Shown: positions 7,817 through 16,149, counted from the stretch's first letter. The stretch is 64,000 nucleotides of DNA from Nocardia caishijiensis NBRC 108228 (GCF_001612825.1 NZ_BDBE01000016.1:1-64000), one strand, 5' to 3'. The notes: generated by a model not told the origin, from the sequence alone. Program-made: numbers and translations.

Positions 7817-8614
7817 ATGTTGTCCGCATCCCGCACCGCACCCGTGGCCCGGCCGCTGTATCGCCGACCCGGTCTGCTGCGCGCGGTCTCGCCACTGGCC
7901 CTGCTGTTGCTGTGGCAGATCGGCAGCACCAGCGGCTGGATTCCGGCCAAGAAGCTGCCCGCGCCCTCGGCGGTACTCGAGGCGGGCCTGGAGATCTATC
8001 GGTCCGGTCAGCTCGCCGACGCGCTGCTGGTCTCGGGCCAGCGCGCGCTCTACGGTTTCGCCCTCGGCGCGGCGCTCGCGTTGCTGTTCGGCGTGGTGGC
8101 CGGGCTCAGCAAGATCGGTGAATACGCGCTCGATCCGCCACTGCAGATGATCCGCACCATCCCGCTGTTCGGCCTGATCCCGCTGTTCATCATCTGGTTC
8201 GGCATCGGCGAGGAACCCAAGGTCTACCTGATCGCGCTCGGCGTGTTCTTCCCGCTCTACCTCAACACCTACTCCGGCATCCGCCAGCTCGACCCGAAGC
8301 TGCTCGAGCTCGGGACCGCCCTTCGGCTCGGCCTCGGTGAGCGGTTGCGGCTGCTCGTGCTGCCCGGTGCCCTGCCGCAGATTCTGGTCGGTGCGCGCCA
8401 AAGTCTCGGCATCGCTTGGCTTTCGCTCATCGTCGCCGAGCAGATCAATGCGAGCGTGGGGCTCGGCTTCGTCGTCAACAACGCCCGTGAATTCCTGCGC
8501 ACCGACATCGTGGTGTTCGGGTTGGTGGTCTACAGCCTGCTCGGTCTGCTCACCGACTCGCTGGTGCGGTTGGCCGAGCGCCGCGCGCTGCGCTGGCGAC
8601 CGGGGGTGCGCTGA
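7817..8614 (+). CDS. ssuC: ABC transporter permease, aliphatic sulfonate/taurine type (SsuC-like)
   Basis: A 265-residue inner-membrane permease with about six membrane helices. The cytoplasmic EAA loop lies in ELGTALRLGLGERLRLLVLPG..LPQIL, the site that docks on the ATPase. Sequence style (PAPSAVLEAGLEIY near the N terminus, QSLGIAWLSLIVAEQ in the EAA region) matches the SsuC/TauC branch. The gene is followed by the matching ATPase and lipoprotein, forming a complete importer for sulfonates or similar organosulfur anions. Its stop overlaps a potential ATG (TGATG at 8612-8616) of a small open frame. Confidence 0.85.
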   Translation: MLSASRTAPVARPLYRRPGLLRAVSPLALLLLWQIGSTSGWIPAKKLPAPSAVLEAGLEIYRSGQLADALLVSGQRALYGFALGAALALLFGVVAGLSKIGEYALDPPLQMIRTIPLFGLIPLFIIWFGIGEEPKVYLIALGVFFPLYLNTYSGIRQLDPKLLELGTALRLGLGERLRLLVLPGALPQILVGARQSLGIAWLSLIVAEQINASVGLGFVVNNAREFLRTDIVVFGLVVYSLLGLLTDSLVRLAERRALRWRPGVR

Positions 8615-8811
8615 TGTTCGAGCCCACCGCCTCGCACGGTCCGCGACCTGCGCCACCGTTCGGCACTGCCCCGAGGCGGTACGGGCCGACCATTTTCGGT
8701 GGTGCCGAACCGACAACGTGGCGCGGCGGCATCGGTCGACGCGGCTGCCACGAGACATCGTGTGCGCCGACCAGTCCTGTTCCCCGTTCGATCGCGAGGC
8801 CGACCCGATGA
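8614..8811 (+). CDS. Possible small ORF between ssuC and ssuB
   Basis: A 65-codon frame fills the ssuC-ssuB gap. Its ATG overlaps the ssuC stop (TGATG) and its TGA overlaps the ssuB start (ATGA at 8808-8811), the arrangement of a translationally coupled gene. Against it: no recognisable family, Arg/Pro-rich composition, and third-position GC of only about 70 percent versus roughly 85-90 percent in its neighbours. Within it, an imperfect inverted repeat (TTCGGCACTGCC near 8664 and GGTGGTGCCGAA near 8699) could form a hairpin. It may therefore be an untranslated structured spacer or a decayed remnant. Confidence 0.25.
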   Translation: MFEPTASHGPRPAPPFGTAPRRYGPTIFGGAEPTTWRGGIGRRGCHETSCAPTSPVPRSIARPTR

Positions 8812-9545
8812 CCGCAGCAACCACCATCACCCCGACTGCGCCCGCCGCCGCACGAATCGGCGCCCTCGGCAAGCGTTTCGGTGAGCGCACCGTCCTCGAC
8901 GGCATCGACCTCGAGATCGGTGCGGGCGAGATCGTCGCCCTCGTCGGCCGCAGCGGGTCCGGCAAATCCACCCTCCTGCGGATCATCGGTGGACTCGATT
9001 CAGCCGGTGCCGGTGAGGTTTTCGTCGATGGCAGGCCGACGATCGTGTTCCAGGAACCCCGCTTGATCCCGTGGCAGCCGGTGGTGCGCAATGTCGCTCT
9101 CGGCCGACCCGCGCCTCGGAACCGCCGAACCGACGAACACGCGGCCCGCGCGGTGCTCGCCGAGGTCGGTCTGGCGGCCCGGGCCGACGCCTGGCCGCTC
9201 ACGCTCTCCGGTGGGGAAGCTCAACGTGCCGCGCTGGCGAGGGCTTTGGTCACCGAACCGACTCTTCTCCTGCTCGACGAACCGTTCGGTGCCCTCGACG
9301 CCCTGACCCGGCTCACCATGCACACCCTGCTGCTCGGCCTGCACGCCGAGCGGTCCTTCGGCGTGCTGCTGGTGACCCACGACGTGCTCGAGGCGATCAC
9401 CCTCGCTGACCGCGTGCTCGTCCTCGACGACGGCCGCATCGCCGCCGATGTCCCCATCGATCTCCCGCGACCGCGCACCGCCGCCGCGCCGGAGGTTTCC
9501 GAGTACGCGACCCGACTGCTCACGCTGCTCGGCGTCAGCCACTGA
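8808..9545 (+). CDS. ssuB: ABC transporter ATP-binding protein, sulfonate type (SsuB-like)
   Basis: A 245-residue cytoplasmic ATPase with all nucleotide-binding motifs: Walker A GRSGSGKST (about 45-53), Q-loop VFQEPRLIPW, signature LSGGEAQRAALARAL, Walker B LLLLDEPFGALD and the switch His in LLVTHDVLEA. The RLIPW Q-loop is typical of SsuB/TauB. It pairs with the upstream permease and downstream lipoprotein. ATG at 8808 was chosen as the only start just before the first beta strand. Confidence 0.88.
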   Translation: MTAATTITPTAPAAARIGALGKRFGERTVLDGIDLEIGAGEIVALVGRSGSGKSTLLRIIGGLDSAGAGEVFVDGRPTIVFQEPRLIPWQPVVRNVALGRPAPRNRRTDEHAARAVLAEVGLAARADAWPLTLSGGEAQRAALARALVTEPTLLLLDEPFGALDALTRLTMHTLLLGLHAERSFGVLLVTHDVLEAITLADRVLVLDDGRIAADVPIDLPRPRTAAAPEVSEYATRLLTLLGVSH

Positions 9546-9576
9546 CCCACCCATCCATCGCACGAAAGTTGTTCCC

Positions 9577-10572
9577 GTGAAACGCACTCCGAAGTCCCGT
9601 CTGGCCGGACTCGCCCTCGCCGTCGTCGCCGCGCTCTCGCTGAGCGCCTGCGGTGACGACGCGGCAACCGAGGCGGCTCCGTCGGGACCGGTCGACCTGA
9701 GCACGGTGACGCTGAAAGTCGGTGACCAGAAGGCGATCTCGATCGAGGTGCTGCTCAAGGCGTCGGGTCAGCTGGAGAACCTGCCCTACAAGATCGAGTT
9801 CTCCACCTTCACCGCGGGCCTGCCACTGGTCGAGGCGGCCAGCGCGGGCGGGATCGATATCGCCCAGACCGGCAACACCCCGGTCATCTTCGGTGCGGCC
9901 GCCGATGCCGACATCAAGATCGTCGGCGCGCTCTCGGCCACCGGCAAGGGCGATGCGATCCTGGTCGGCAAGGATTCGCCGATCGCGTCGGTCGCGGCGT
10001 TGAAGGGCAAGAAGGTCGCCGTCTACAAGGGCAGTTCGGCCAACGCCAACCTACTGCTGCAACTGAAGAAGGCGGGCTTGTCGCTCAGCGATGTCGAGCC
10101 GGTCTACCTCTCGCCCGGTGACGGCTACACCGCACTCACCAGGGGCGATGTCGATGCCTGGGCGACGTGGGACCCCTACACGGCCATCGCCGAGAAGGAG
10201 ATCGGCGCCAAGTCGATCGCCACCGCCGATCAGGCCGCCAACGGCTACAACTTCTGGGCCGCTGGCACCAAGACCCTCGCCGACCCGGGCAAATCCGCCG
10301 CCCTCGCGGACTTCTTCCAGCGCTACGCCGCGGCGACCAAGTGGTCCTCGGACAACCTGGACACCTGGTCGGCCAAGTACGCCGAACTCACCCAGATCAG
10401 CGTTGACGCCTCCCGCACCACCTGGACCCGCTCGATCAAGGAACCGATCAAGCTGGACGACAAGGTGATCGCCTCCGAGCAGGAGATCGCCGATGCCTTC
10501 ACCGACGCGAAGGCGATCCCGGGCAAGGTCGACTTCGACTCCTTCGTCGACACCAGGTTCGACAAGTCCTGA
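9577..10572 (+). CDS. ssuA: ABC transporter substrate-binding lipoprotein, sulfonate type (SsuA-like)
   Basis: A 331-residue exported lipoprotein. Basic N terminus KRTPKSR, a hydrophobic helix and the lipobox LSAC with Cys 25 as the lipidation site. The mature part is a type II periplasmic-binding fold of the SsuA/TauA branch (DIAQTGNTPVIFGAA, LKGKKVAVYKGSSANANLLLQ, DAWATWDPYTAIAEKE). It captures the ligand outside the membrane and delivers it to the SsuC/SsuB pair. Aliphatic sulfonates are the best guess; nitrate-like or thiamine-precursor ligands occur in related families. GTG at 9577 is chosen because the signal peptide starts there. A strong hairpin follows the gene and closes the operon. 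Confidence 0.87.
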   Translation: MKRTPKSRLAGLALAVVAALSLSACGDDAATEAAPSGPVDLSTVTLKVGDQKAISIEVLLKASGQLENLPYKIEFSTFTAGLPLVEAASAGGIDIAQTGNTPVIFGAAADADIKIVGALSATGKGDAILVGKDSPIASVAALKGKKVAVYKGSSANANLLLQLKKAGLSLSDVEPVYLSPGDGYTALTRGDVDAWATWDPYTAIAEKEIGAKSIATADQAANGYNFWAAGTKTLADPGKSAALADFFQRYAAATKWSSDNLDTWSAKYAELTQISVDASRTTWTRSIKEPIKLDDKVIASEQEIADAFTDAKAIPGKVDFDSFVDTRFDKS

Positions 10573-10584
10573 CCGGTCCTTTTG

Positions 10585-10617
10585 CGGCGCCTTCGATCCT
10601 GCGGGTCGGAGGCGCCG
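10585..10617 (+). terminator. Hairpin terminator of the ssu operon
   Basis: CGGCGCCT (10585-10592) pairs with AGGCGCCG (10610-10617), and an inner stem CGATCC/GGGTCG closes on a 3-base loop. It starts 13 bases after the ssuA stop. Confidence 0.75.
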
Positions 10618-10713
10618 TTCGCGTTCACCCGTGTGGCGCTTCCCCGGGAAATCGGAGCTGAACGGCTACGTTCCGAGTGCCAGGGAAACCGATCACGACC
10701 AGGATGGTGACAG

Positions 10714-12231
10714 GTGGACGAGCAGACGAAGTCCTACGGGTCGGTGCGCTGGGTGATGCTCGGGGTGCTGTGCGCCAGTCTGTTGCTGGTGGCGATGGAT
10801 GCCACGATTCTCAATGTGGCGTTGCCGTCGTTGATCGACGATCTGCACGTCGGCCCGCTGGAGCAGTTGTGGATCATCGACATCTACGGCCTCGTGCTGG
10901 GCGGTTTGCTCATCACCACCGGTGCGCTGGGGGACCGGTGGGGGCGGAAGTTGTTGTTCATCAGCGGGTTTCTGCTGTTCGGTGTCGCTTCGGTGATCGC
11001 GGCGACCGCGGGGAGCGCGGCGCAGTTGATCGTCGGCCGGGTGCTGCTCGGCATCGGTGGCGCGATGGTGATGCCATCGACGTTGTCGCTGATCCGCAAC
11101 ATCTTCACCGACGTCCGCGAGCGCACCATGGCCATCGGGATCTGGGCTGCCGTCGCCGGGGTCGGCGCGACGGTCGGCCCGATCGTCGGCGGTTTCCTGG
11201 TCGAGCATTTCGGCTGGTCGTCGGCGTTCTGGCTGAACGTTCCGGTGGTGCTGGTAACGGTGGTCGTCGGCTTGTGGGTGCTGCCGGAGTACCGGACCCC
11301 GCAGGCGGGTCGGCTCGATTGGTTCTCGGCGGTGTTGTCCGTGGCGGGCATCGTCTGCCTGGCCTGGGGCATCAAGCATCTGGCCAAAGGTGAGGCGACA
11401 GTGGTGGATTGGGTGATGCTGCTGATCGGTGTCGGCGCGCTGGCCTGGTTCGCCCGCCGCCAGCTCCGGTCGGCCGATCCGCTGCTGGACGTGCGCCTGT
11501 TCCGCAACGGCGCGTTCACCGCGGCCGCCGTCGCGACCCTGCTCGCCATGATGGCGATCGGCGCCGCCATGTTCCTGATCTCGCTGTGGTTGCAGTACGT
11601 GCACGGCTACAGCCCCTCGCAGGCGGGTATCCGGATGTTGCCCGCCGCCCTCACCCTGCTCACGGCATCGCTGCTCACGCCGCTGCTGATGGAGAAGCTC
11701 GGGGTCCGCGTGGTACTCGGCGTGGGGCTGGGTGCGGTCGCGCTCGGCTTCCTGCTGCTCGCGGTGAGCCCGGAGCCGACGTCGTATCCGGTGGTGGCGC
11801 TGGTGCTCGTCTCCTTCGGACTCGGTGACGGAATGGCCGTCACCGCGGCCGCCGCCGTGCTCGTCGGAGCCGTTCCCGCCGATCGGGCGGGGCAGGCGGG
11901 TGCGGTCGAGGAGACCAATTACGAGGTCGGTGTCGGTTTCGGGGTGGCGCTGCTCGGCAGCCTGCACGCCAGGCTCTTCACCGAGCACATGACCCATCTG
12001 CCCGTTCCGCCCGACCGCGTGGAGCAGGCGAGCGGTTCGGTGGGAGGTGCCGCCGAAGTCGCCTCGGACCTGCCGGAACCCGCGCGCACCGAGCTGCTCG
12101 GCGCCGCCACCCACGCCTTCGATTCCGCCCTCACCACTACGTCGTATCTGTCGGCCGCCGTCGTGGCCGTGGTCACGGTCGGTGCCGTCTGGCTGGTGCC
12201 GAAGGGCTTTCGGGTGAGTGGCGGACACTGA
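10714..12231 (+). CDS. MFS drug efflux transporter, DHA2 family (14 TM, SmvA/QacA-like)
   Basis: A 505-residue proton-driven antiporter with about 14 predicted membrane helices. The first helix carries LLLVAMDATILNVALPSL, the classic DHA2 motif with an intramembrane Asp, and motif A reads GALGDRWGRKLLF between helices 2 and 3. SmvA/QacA relatives export quaternary ammonium compounds and dyes; substrates here are not known. GTG at 10714 is preceded by AGGATGGTGA. It stands alone between the ssu terminator and the ArsR-controlled promoter, with no regulator adjacent. Confidence 0.87.
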   Translation: MDEQTKSYGSVRWVMLGVLCASLLLVAMDATILNVALPSLIDDLHVGPLEQLWIIDIYGLVLGGLLITTGALGDRWGRKLLFISGFLLFGVASVIAATAGSAAQLIVGRVLLGIGGAMVMPSTLSLIRNIFTDVRERTMAIGIWAAVAGVGATVGPIVGGFLVEHFGWSSAFWLNVPVVLVTVVVGLWVLPEYRTPQAGRLDWFSAVLSVAGIVCLAWGIKHLAKGEATVVDWVMLLIGVGALAWFARRQLRSADPLLDVRLFRNGAFTAAAVATLLAMMAIGAAMFLISLWLQYVHGYSPSQAGIRMLPAALTLLTASLLTPLLMEKLGVRVVLGVGLGAVALGFLLLAVSPEPTSYPVVALVLVSFGLGDGMAVTAAAAVLVGAVPADRAGQAGAVEETNYEVGVGFGVALLGSLHARLFTEHMTHLPVPPDRVEQASGSVGGAAEVASDLPEPARTELLGAATHAFDSALTTTSYLSAAVVAVVTVGAVWLVPKGFRVSGGH

Positions 12232-12234
12232 CCC

Positions 12235-12284
12235 TTGACGCAACCAATCGGTTGCCATACTGTGAGTAGCAACCAATCGGTTGC
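12235..12284 (+). promoter_or_regulatory. Sigma-70 type promoter with two 16-bp ArsR-type operators
   Basis: TTGACG (12235-12240) and TACTGT (12258-12263) are separated by 17 bases. Two exact copies of the palindrome GCAACCAATCGGTTGC lie at 12240-12255, filling the spacer, and at 12269-12284, just after the start site; their centres are 29 bp apart. This drives the AHSA1-ArsR-AHSA1 operon. The ArsR product encoded in the operon is the likely ligand, giving autorepression. Confidence 0.85.
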
Positions 12285-12302
12285 GATATAGGAGGAAGCG
12301 CC

Positions 12303-12734
12303 ATGGGATTTCCCGATCAGATCGTGCGAACCGTAGAGCTCGCACACCCGCCCGCCAAGGTATGGGCGGCGATCACCACCGCCGAGGGGCTCGCGAGCTG
12401 GTTCGGCAACACCGCCGAGATCGACCTGCGACCCGGCGGGGACATGCGGATGACGTGGAACGAAGGCATGGCGGCCGACATGCGCGTGGAGCGAGTCGAG
12501 GAACCAACCGTCTTCGGCTACACCTGGCCCATCAACGGCCTGCCCGAGGACGACCCGCGCCGCACCTACGTCGAATTCCGGCTCGAACCGACCGGCGCGG
12601 GCACCCGGCTCACCGTGGTCGAATCCGGCTTCGCCCAGCTGCCCGAGGAAGCCCACAAGGAGGCCTTCGAGGGCAATGTCGGTGGCTGGAAGAGCGAGCT
12701 GGGTGAGCTCGTCGAGTACCTCGATGCGGCCTGA
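12303..12734 (+). CDS. SRPBCC/AHSA1 domain protein
   Basis: A 143-residue START-like fold protein of the Aha1-domain type. The start RTVELAHPPAKVWAAITTAEGLASWF is the diagnostic AHSA1 opening, and the C-terminal helix follows GGWKSELGELVEYL. Such proteins bind hydrophobic ligands; in bacteria they very often sit beside an ArsR gene, as here, and their molecular role is not settled. GGAGGAAG at 12291-12298 positions the ATG at 12303. The 3' end overlaps the ArsR gene by 11 bases. Confidence 0.85.
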   Translation: MGFPDQIVRTVELAHPPAKVWAAITTAEGLASWFGNTAEIDLRPGGDMRMTWNEGMAADMRVERVEEPTVFGYTWPINGLPEDDPRRTYVEFRLEPTGAGTRLTVVESGFAQLPEEAHKEAFEGNVGGWKSELGELVEYLDAA

Positions 12735-13053
12735 GACCGAGGCAACCGCCGAACGGGTCTTCGTCGCGCTGGCCGATCCGAGCCGTCGTGCGGTGCTCGC
12801 CGCGCTGGCCGCCGACGGCCCGGCCACCGCGACCGACCTGGCCGATCGCCTGCCCATCACCCGGCAGGCGATCGCCAAACACCTCGCCCTGCTCGCGGAG
12901 GCGGGCCTGGTGATCGCGGAACCCGGTGAACGGCGTCGCGTGCGCTACCGCCTCGATTCCGCCCCCATGCGGGTGGCCCAGCAGTTCCTGGCCGCCCTGT
13001 CCCGCGACTGGGACGGTCCACTCGACGCGCTCCGCCGCCACCTCGACGGCTGA
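12724..13053 (+). CDS. ArsR/SmtB family winged-helix repressor
   Basis: A 109-residue winged-helix repressor. The HTH lies in TATDLADRLPITRQAIAKHLALL (about 34-57) and the wing in GERRRVRYRLD. It has no Cys or clustered His metal site, so it belongs to the non-metal SdpR-like branch rather than the metal sensors. It overlaps the preceding AHSA1 gene by 11 bases, indicating translational coupling, and is followed by a second SRPBCC gene. Likely binds the paired 16-bp palindromes upstream of the operon. Confidence 0.87.
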   Translation: MRPETEATAERVFVALADPSRRAVLAALAADGPATATDLADRLPITRQAIAKHLALLAEAGLVIAEPGERRRVRYRLDSAPMRVAQQFLAALSRDWDGPLDALRRHLDG

Positions 13054-13072
13054 GCCGAACCTAGGAAAAGCC

Positions 13073-13585
13073 ATGAGCGACAAGAACTTCACCGCGACCA
13101 TCACCGTCGACAAGACCCCCGAAGAGGCCTTCGCCGCCATCAACGACGTGTGGTCGTGGTGGTCGGAAACGGTCGAGGGCACCACCGGAACTGTCGGCGA
13201 CAGCTACCGGTTCGAGGTCCCCGGCATCCACCGCTGCACCATGACGACCACCGAATCGGTGCCGGGCAAGCGGCTGGTCTGGCACGTCACCGACTCCCAC
13301 CTCGCCTTCATCGCCGACACCGCCGAATGGGAGGACACCGACGTCGTCTTCGACCTCACCGAAACCGCGACCGGCACCGAAATCCGCTTCACCCATGTCG
13401 GTTTGGCCCCCGAGGACGAATGCTACGAGGTGTGCTCCAACGCCTGGAGCGCCTACATCACCACCAGCCTCCACGACCTGCTCACCACCGGCACCGGCGA
13501 CCCGTTCCGCCGCACCAGCACCGGCGAATCGGAACTGATCAAACACGGCAACGCCGCCCTCGTGAACCTCGACGCCCTGCGCTGA
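13073..13585 (+). CDS. SRPBCC domain protein, third gene of the ArsR operon
   Basis: A 170-residue SRPBCC-fold protein. It opens with FTATITVDKTPEEAFAAINDVWSWWSETVEG and contains LVWHVTDSHLAFI and EIRFTHVGL, typical strands of the helix-grip fold. ATG at 13073 follows AGGAAAAG. It lies 19 bases after the ArsR stop and is probably co-transcribed. Divergent from the first AHSA1 protein of the operon, so this is not a recent duplication. Ligand unknown. Confidence 0.82.
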   Translation: MSDKNFTATITVDKTPEEAFAAINDVWSWWSETVEGTTGTVGDSYRFEVPGIHRCTMTTTESVPGKRLVWHVTDSHLAFIADTAEWEDTDVVFDLTETATGTEIRFTHVGLAPEDECYEVCSNAWSAYITTSLHDLLTTGTGDPFRRTSTGESELIKHGNAALVNLDALR

Positions 13586-13613
13586 TCGCCACGCGGCCGG
13601 TAGTTTCGATGCT

Positions 13614-14225
13614 GTGCATCCGGCCGATACCTTTGTGAGCGCGGTGGCGAGTTTCGCCGCGCTCGTCAGGAAGATCCCCGCCGACAGCTGGGCGGGGCCG
13701 GGATTGGGGGAGTGGGATCTGCGATCGCTGGTCGGTCACACCTCCCGCTCGCTCACCACCGTCACCGCCTATCTCCAGGAGCCCGCCGAGGTCGAGGATG
13801 TGGCTAGCCCGCAGGAGTACTACGCCATGGCGAAAGCGTATGCGGCGCGGGCGGGGAGTGCGGCGATCGTGCAGCGGGGCAGGGACGCGGCGACCGAGCT
13901 CGGCGACGATCCCGCCGCGGCGATCGACGCCCTGGCCGCCGCCGCGACCGCCGCTGTCACCGGCGCCGAGGATCGGTTGATCACCGTCATCGGTGGGCTC
14001 GGGATGCGGCTCTACACCTACCTCCCCACCCGGACGTTCGAGCTGGCCGTGCACAGTCTCGACATCGCTGCCGCGACCGGGCTGGCATGCGAGCTACCCG
14101 AGGATGTCCTCGCCGAGGCCAACGTGCTGGCCGCACGCACCGCGGTCCACCTCGGCGACGGGGTCTCGGTGCTGTCGGCATTGACGGGTAGATCGGCACT
14201 GCCCCAAGGATTTTCCGTGGTCTGA
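13614..14225 (+). CDS. Mycothiol-dependent maleylpyruvate isomerase-like (DinB-fold) protein
   Basis: A 203-residue protein of the DinB/MDMPI four-helix fold common in actinobacteria. The N-terminal LGEWDLRSLVGHTSRSLTTV resembles the family's metal-binding DLVAHL/GH segment, and RTFELAVHSLDIAAATG matches the conserved second His region. Characterised relatives use mycothiol as a cofactor for isomerisation or thiol transfer; many are uncharacterised. The GTG at 13614 has only weak Shine-Dalgarno support. Same strand and close to the ArsR operon (28-base gap), so it may be read through from it. Confidence 0.7.
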   Translation: MHPADTFVSAVASFAALVRKIPADSWAGPGLGEWDLRSLVGHTSRSLTTVTAYLQEPAEVEDVASPQEYYAMAKAYAARAGSAAIVQRGRDAATELGDDPAAAIDALAAAATAAVTGAEDRLITVIGGLGMRLYTYLPTRTFELAVHSLDIAAATGLACELPEDVLAEANVLAARTAVHLGDGVSVLSALTGRSALPQGFSVV

Positions 14226-14462
14226 CGCGGCACGTTCGCCGCATGTGTCGTGACGCGGGCGCGCGGTGTGGGCGCGTGCGATGAAGCGCATCTCGTCGGT
14301 GCTGCGTGCCAAGCGCGTCGCTACGTGCGGGGTGGGTCGCGAAGTGTGGCGTGGGTCGCGGTGTGCGGGCTGGATCGGCTTCGGACCCGACCGGATCTCC
14401 CGCCGCGCAGCCCGGTTCTCTGCACCGAATGTCGGTGTCAACATGGGGCTGCCGAACGTGTC
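14226..14462. other. Non-coding spacer with a 24-bp match to thiC
   Basis: No convincing gene is present in this 237-base gap. It holds GTGGGTCGCG twice in close succession and a 24-bp segment (14278-14301) identical to 17762-17785 inside thiC, where it encodes part of the DEMRFIA segment. The remainder of the spacer does not obviously resemble thiC. Confidence 0.6.
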
Positions 14463-15257
14463 CTATCCGCGCGGAGCGATCAACAGGGTCTGTGTGCTGC
14501 GCCCGATCGGGCCCGTCTCGTCGAACAGCGCCGACTCCGCGAGGCCGATGCCGTGCGGTTGCGGGTGGGTCACCGCGTCCAGGCACACCCACTCGCCGAC
14601 CGGCTGGCGGTGCAGGGTGACGGTGAGGTCGGTGTTGATGAACAGGTACTTCGACCAGTCGAGCACCGCGCTCACCCCATTGCCGGAATCGGCCGCGGCC
14701 AAGGCGCGTTCCAGCGGGCTCGGGGTGGTGCCCGCGACGATCGGATACTTCAACTTGATCCAGCAGACGGCAGGGCCGGGCGCCGCGAATGATCCTGTAC
14801 TGAACCGGTATTCGATGCCGGTGTGGAACCCGACCCGCTGATTCGACGGGAACGTCCCCGGCTGCGCGTCGGCAGGCAAGGGCCTCGTGCCGCTCGGCAG
14901 AAACTCCGGCGGCAGATCCAGCGGCGGCTCCGACACCTTCAACCGCCAGGCCACCGCCCGCATCACCGGCCCCCGCTCCGCCGACAACGTCGCCTCGATC
15001 AGCTCCACGCTGCGCCCCGACCGCACCACCTCGGCCCGCACCGTCAACGGCGCCAACGGCACCGGCCCGAGTATCTCCACCGCCACCCGCCCCACCTGAA
15101 ACCCGTCACGCGGCTCACACCGCTCGATGACATGACCCAACAGCGCCGACGGCGGCCCCGCATGCTGCGCGTCCGGCGACCAAGGCCCCCTGGTCAGCTC
15201 GGTCGAGTCGAAGCGATTCGGGTACGCCGGGTCGGGAACATAGAAGGCATCGGTCAC
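14463..15257 (-). CDS. Acyl-CoA thioesterase-like protein (double hotdog, TesB-type)
   Basis: A 264-residue protein of the thioesterase-like superfamily with two hotdog halves. The first half contains LTRGPWSPDAQHAGPPSALL, the usual substrate-tunnel segment of 4HBT_3/TesB-type proteins; the second contains FINTDLTVTLHRQPVGEWV and ends GRSTQTLLIAP. It would hydrolyse acyl-CoA esters in the cytoplasm, chain length unknown. The first in-frame start upstream adds 41 unsupported residues; GTG at 15257 begins directly before the conserved YVPDPAYPNRF region and is preferred. Confidence 0.8.
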   Translation of the reverse strand: MTDAFYVPDPAYPNRFDSTELTRGPWSPDAQHAGPPSALLGHVIERCEPRDGFQVGRVAVEILGPVPLAPLTVRAEVVRSGRSVELIEATLSAERGPVMRAVAWRLKVSEPPLDLPPEFLPSGTRPLPADAQPGTFPSNQRVGFHTGIEYRFSTGSFAAPGPAVCWIKLKYPIVAGTTPSPLERALAAADSGNGVSAVLDWSKYLFINTDLTVTLHRQPVGEWVCLDAVTHPQPHGIGLAESALFDETGPIGRSTQTLLIAPRG

Positions 15258-15417
15258 CTGTCCGACCGTACCTGCCCTGGCCCCGACAGCCGACCCCTCG
15301 ATTGGTCTTCGGATTCGAGGGTGACGAAGCGGTGCGGGCTCACTCCGGGCTTGAACGAGCTCTGACAACCGGTGGACCACAGCGATCAGAACACCAACCT
15401 CCGGCTACTGTTCGGCG

Positions 15418-16119
15418 GTGTTCGCGCTCTGTGTCTCGGTTGTGCCTGCCATTCTCTGGGTTTCGACCGCGGCTACCCGACGCGGCCGCTGGATCGGTCT
15501 CGTGGTCCTCACTTCGCTGGCCGCCGCGCAGGTCGCGGTGGCGCGCCGGTGGGTCTTTCCCGAAGGCACGGCCACCCTGCTGTTCGTCCTCACCGGGCTC
15601 GTCATCGGGGTGCTGCTGCTCGGACCGTGGCTGGAGACCGACCCGAACCTGCCGCGAACGGCTAGCTGGCGGTGGCGCATATGTTATGTCGTCAGCGTCG
15701 TGCTCTGCCTGGTCACGGCGACGGTAGCCGTCCTGCTCGCGGCGGCCTTCGCGATGTTCGGCGCATGGGCATGGGTCCCGGCCGAGGACGCGCTGGAACC
15801 GCTCCCCGAGGGAGTGGTCGTGCGCGAAAGCGCAAACCTCGGCTGTACGCCACGATCCTCGAACAGTGACTGCACGCGGCGGTTCGTCATCGACCAGCCC
15901 GGTGCGAGCGCCGACGACATCTCCGGGCGTCTGCGCCAGGTGCTGAGCGAAACACGCGCCTGTGCTTTCGAGCACCGCACCCGTCGGGAAATCGACTATT
16001 GGTGGGGCACCTGCCCGGTATCCGGGTGGCCTCTGGACCGTCACGAGACCGCCGTGTCCATCACAACTACCGGCCCGACTGCGGTCACCCTCGACCTGTC
16101 CTACCTGGACGACTGGTGA
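15418..16119 (+). CDS. Membrane protein of unknown function
   Basis: A 233-residue protein I do not recognise. The first 120 residues contain about four hydrophobic helices (around 1-18, 25-43, 52-70 and 88-116). The C-terminal 110 residues are soluble, probably extracytoplasmic, and contain four Cys (in NLGCTPRSSNSDCTRRF and later RACAF and GTCPVSGW) that could form two disulfides. GTG at 15418; no clear Shine-Dalgarno sequence. Monocistronic and convergent with the small secreted protein gene that follows. Confidence 0.6.
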   Translation: MFALCVSVVPAILWVSTAATRRGRWIGLVVLTSLAAAQVAVARRWVFPEGTATLLFVLTGLVIGVLLLGPWLETDPNLPRTASWRWRICYVVSVVLCLVTATVAVLLAAAFAMFGAWAWVPAEDALEPLPEGVVVRESANLGCTPRSSNSDCTRRFVIDQPGASADDISGRLRQVLSETRACAFEHRTRREIDYWWGTCPVSGWPLDRHETAVSITTTGPTAVTLDLSYLDDW

Positions 16120-16149
16120 TCGAGCCGCTGAAGTCGGTCGATGGCCTCC

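Noticed and set aside
6878..9202. 774-codon minus-strand open frame
   Set aside because: It is antisense to TetR, VOC, ssuC and ssuB, all of which have clear motifs. High-GC DNA produces such frames by lack of stop codons.
15302..15727. Alternative plus-strand frame overlapping the start of the membrane protein gene at 15418
   Set aside because: It lacks the hydrophobic pattern, is Arg/Ser-rich and ends within the real gene.
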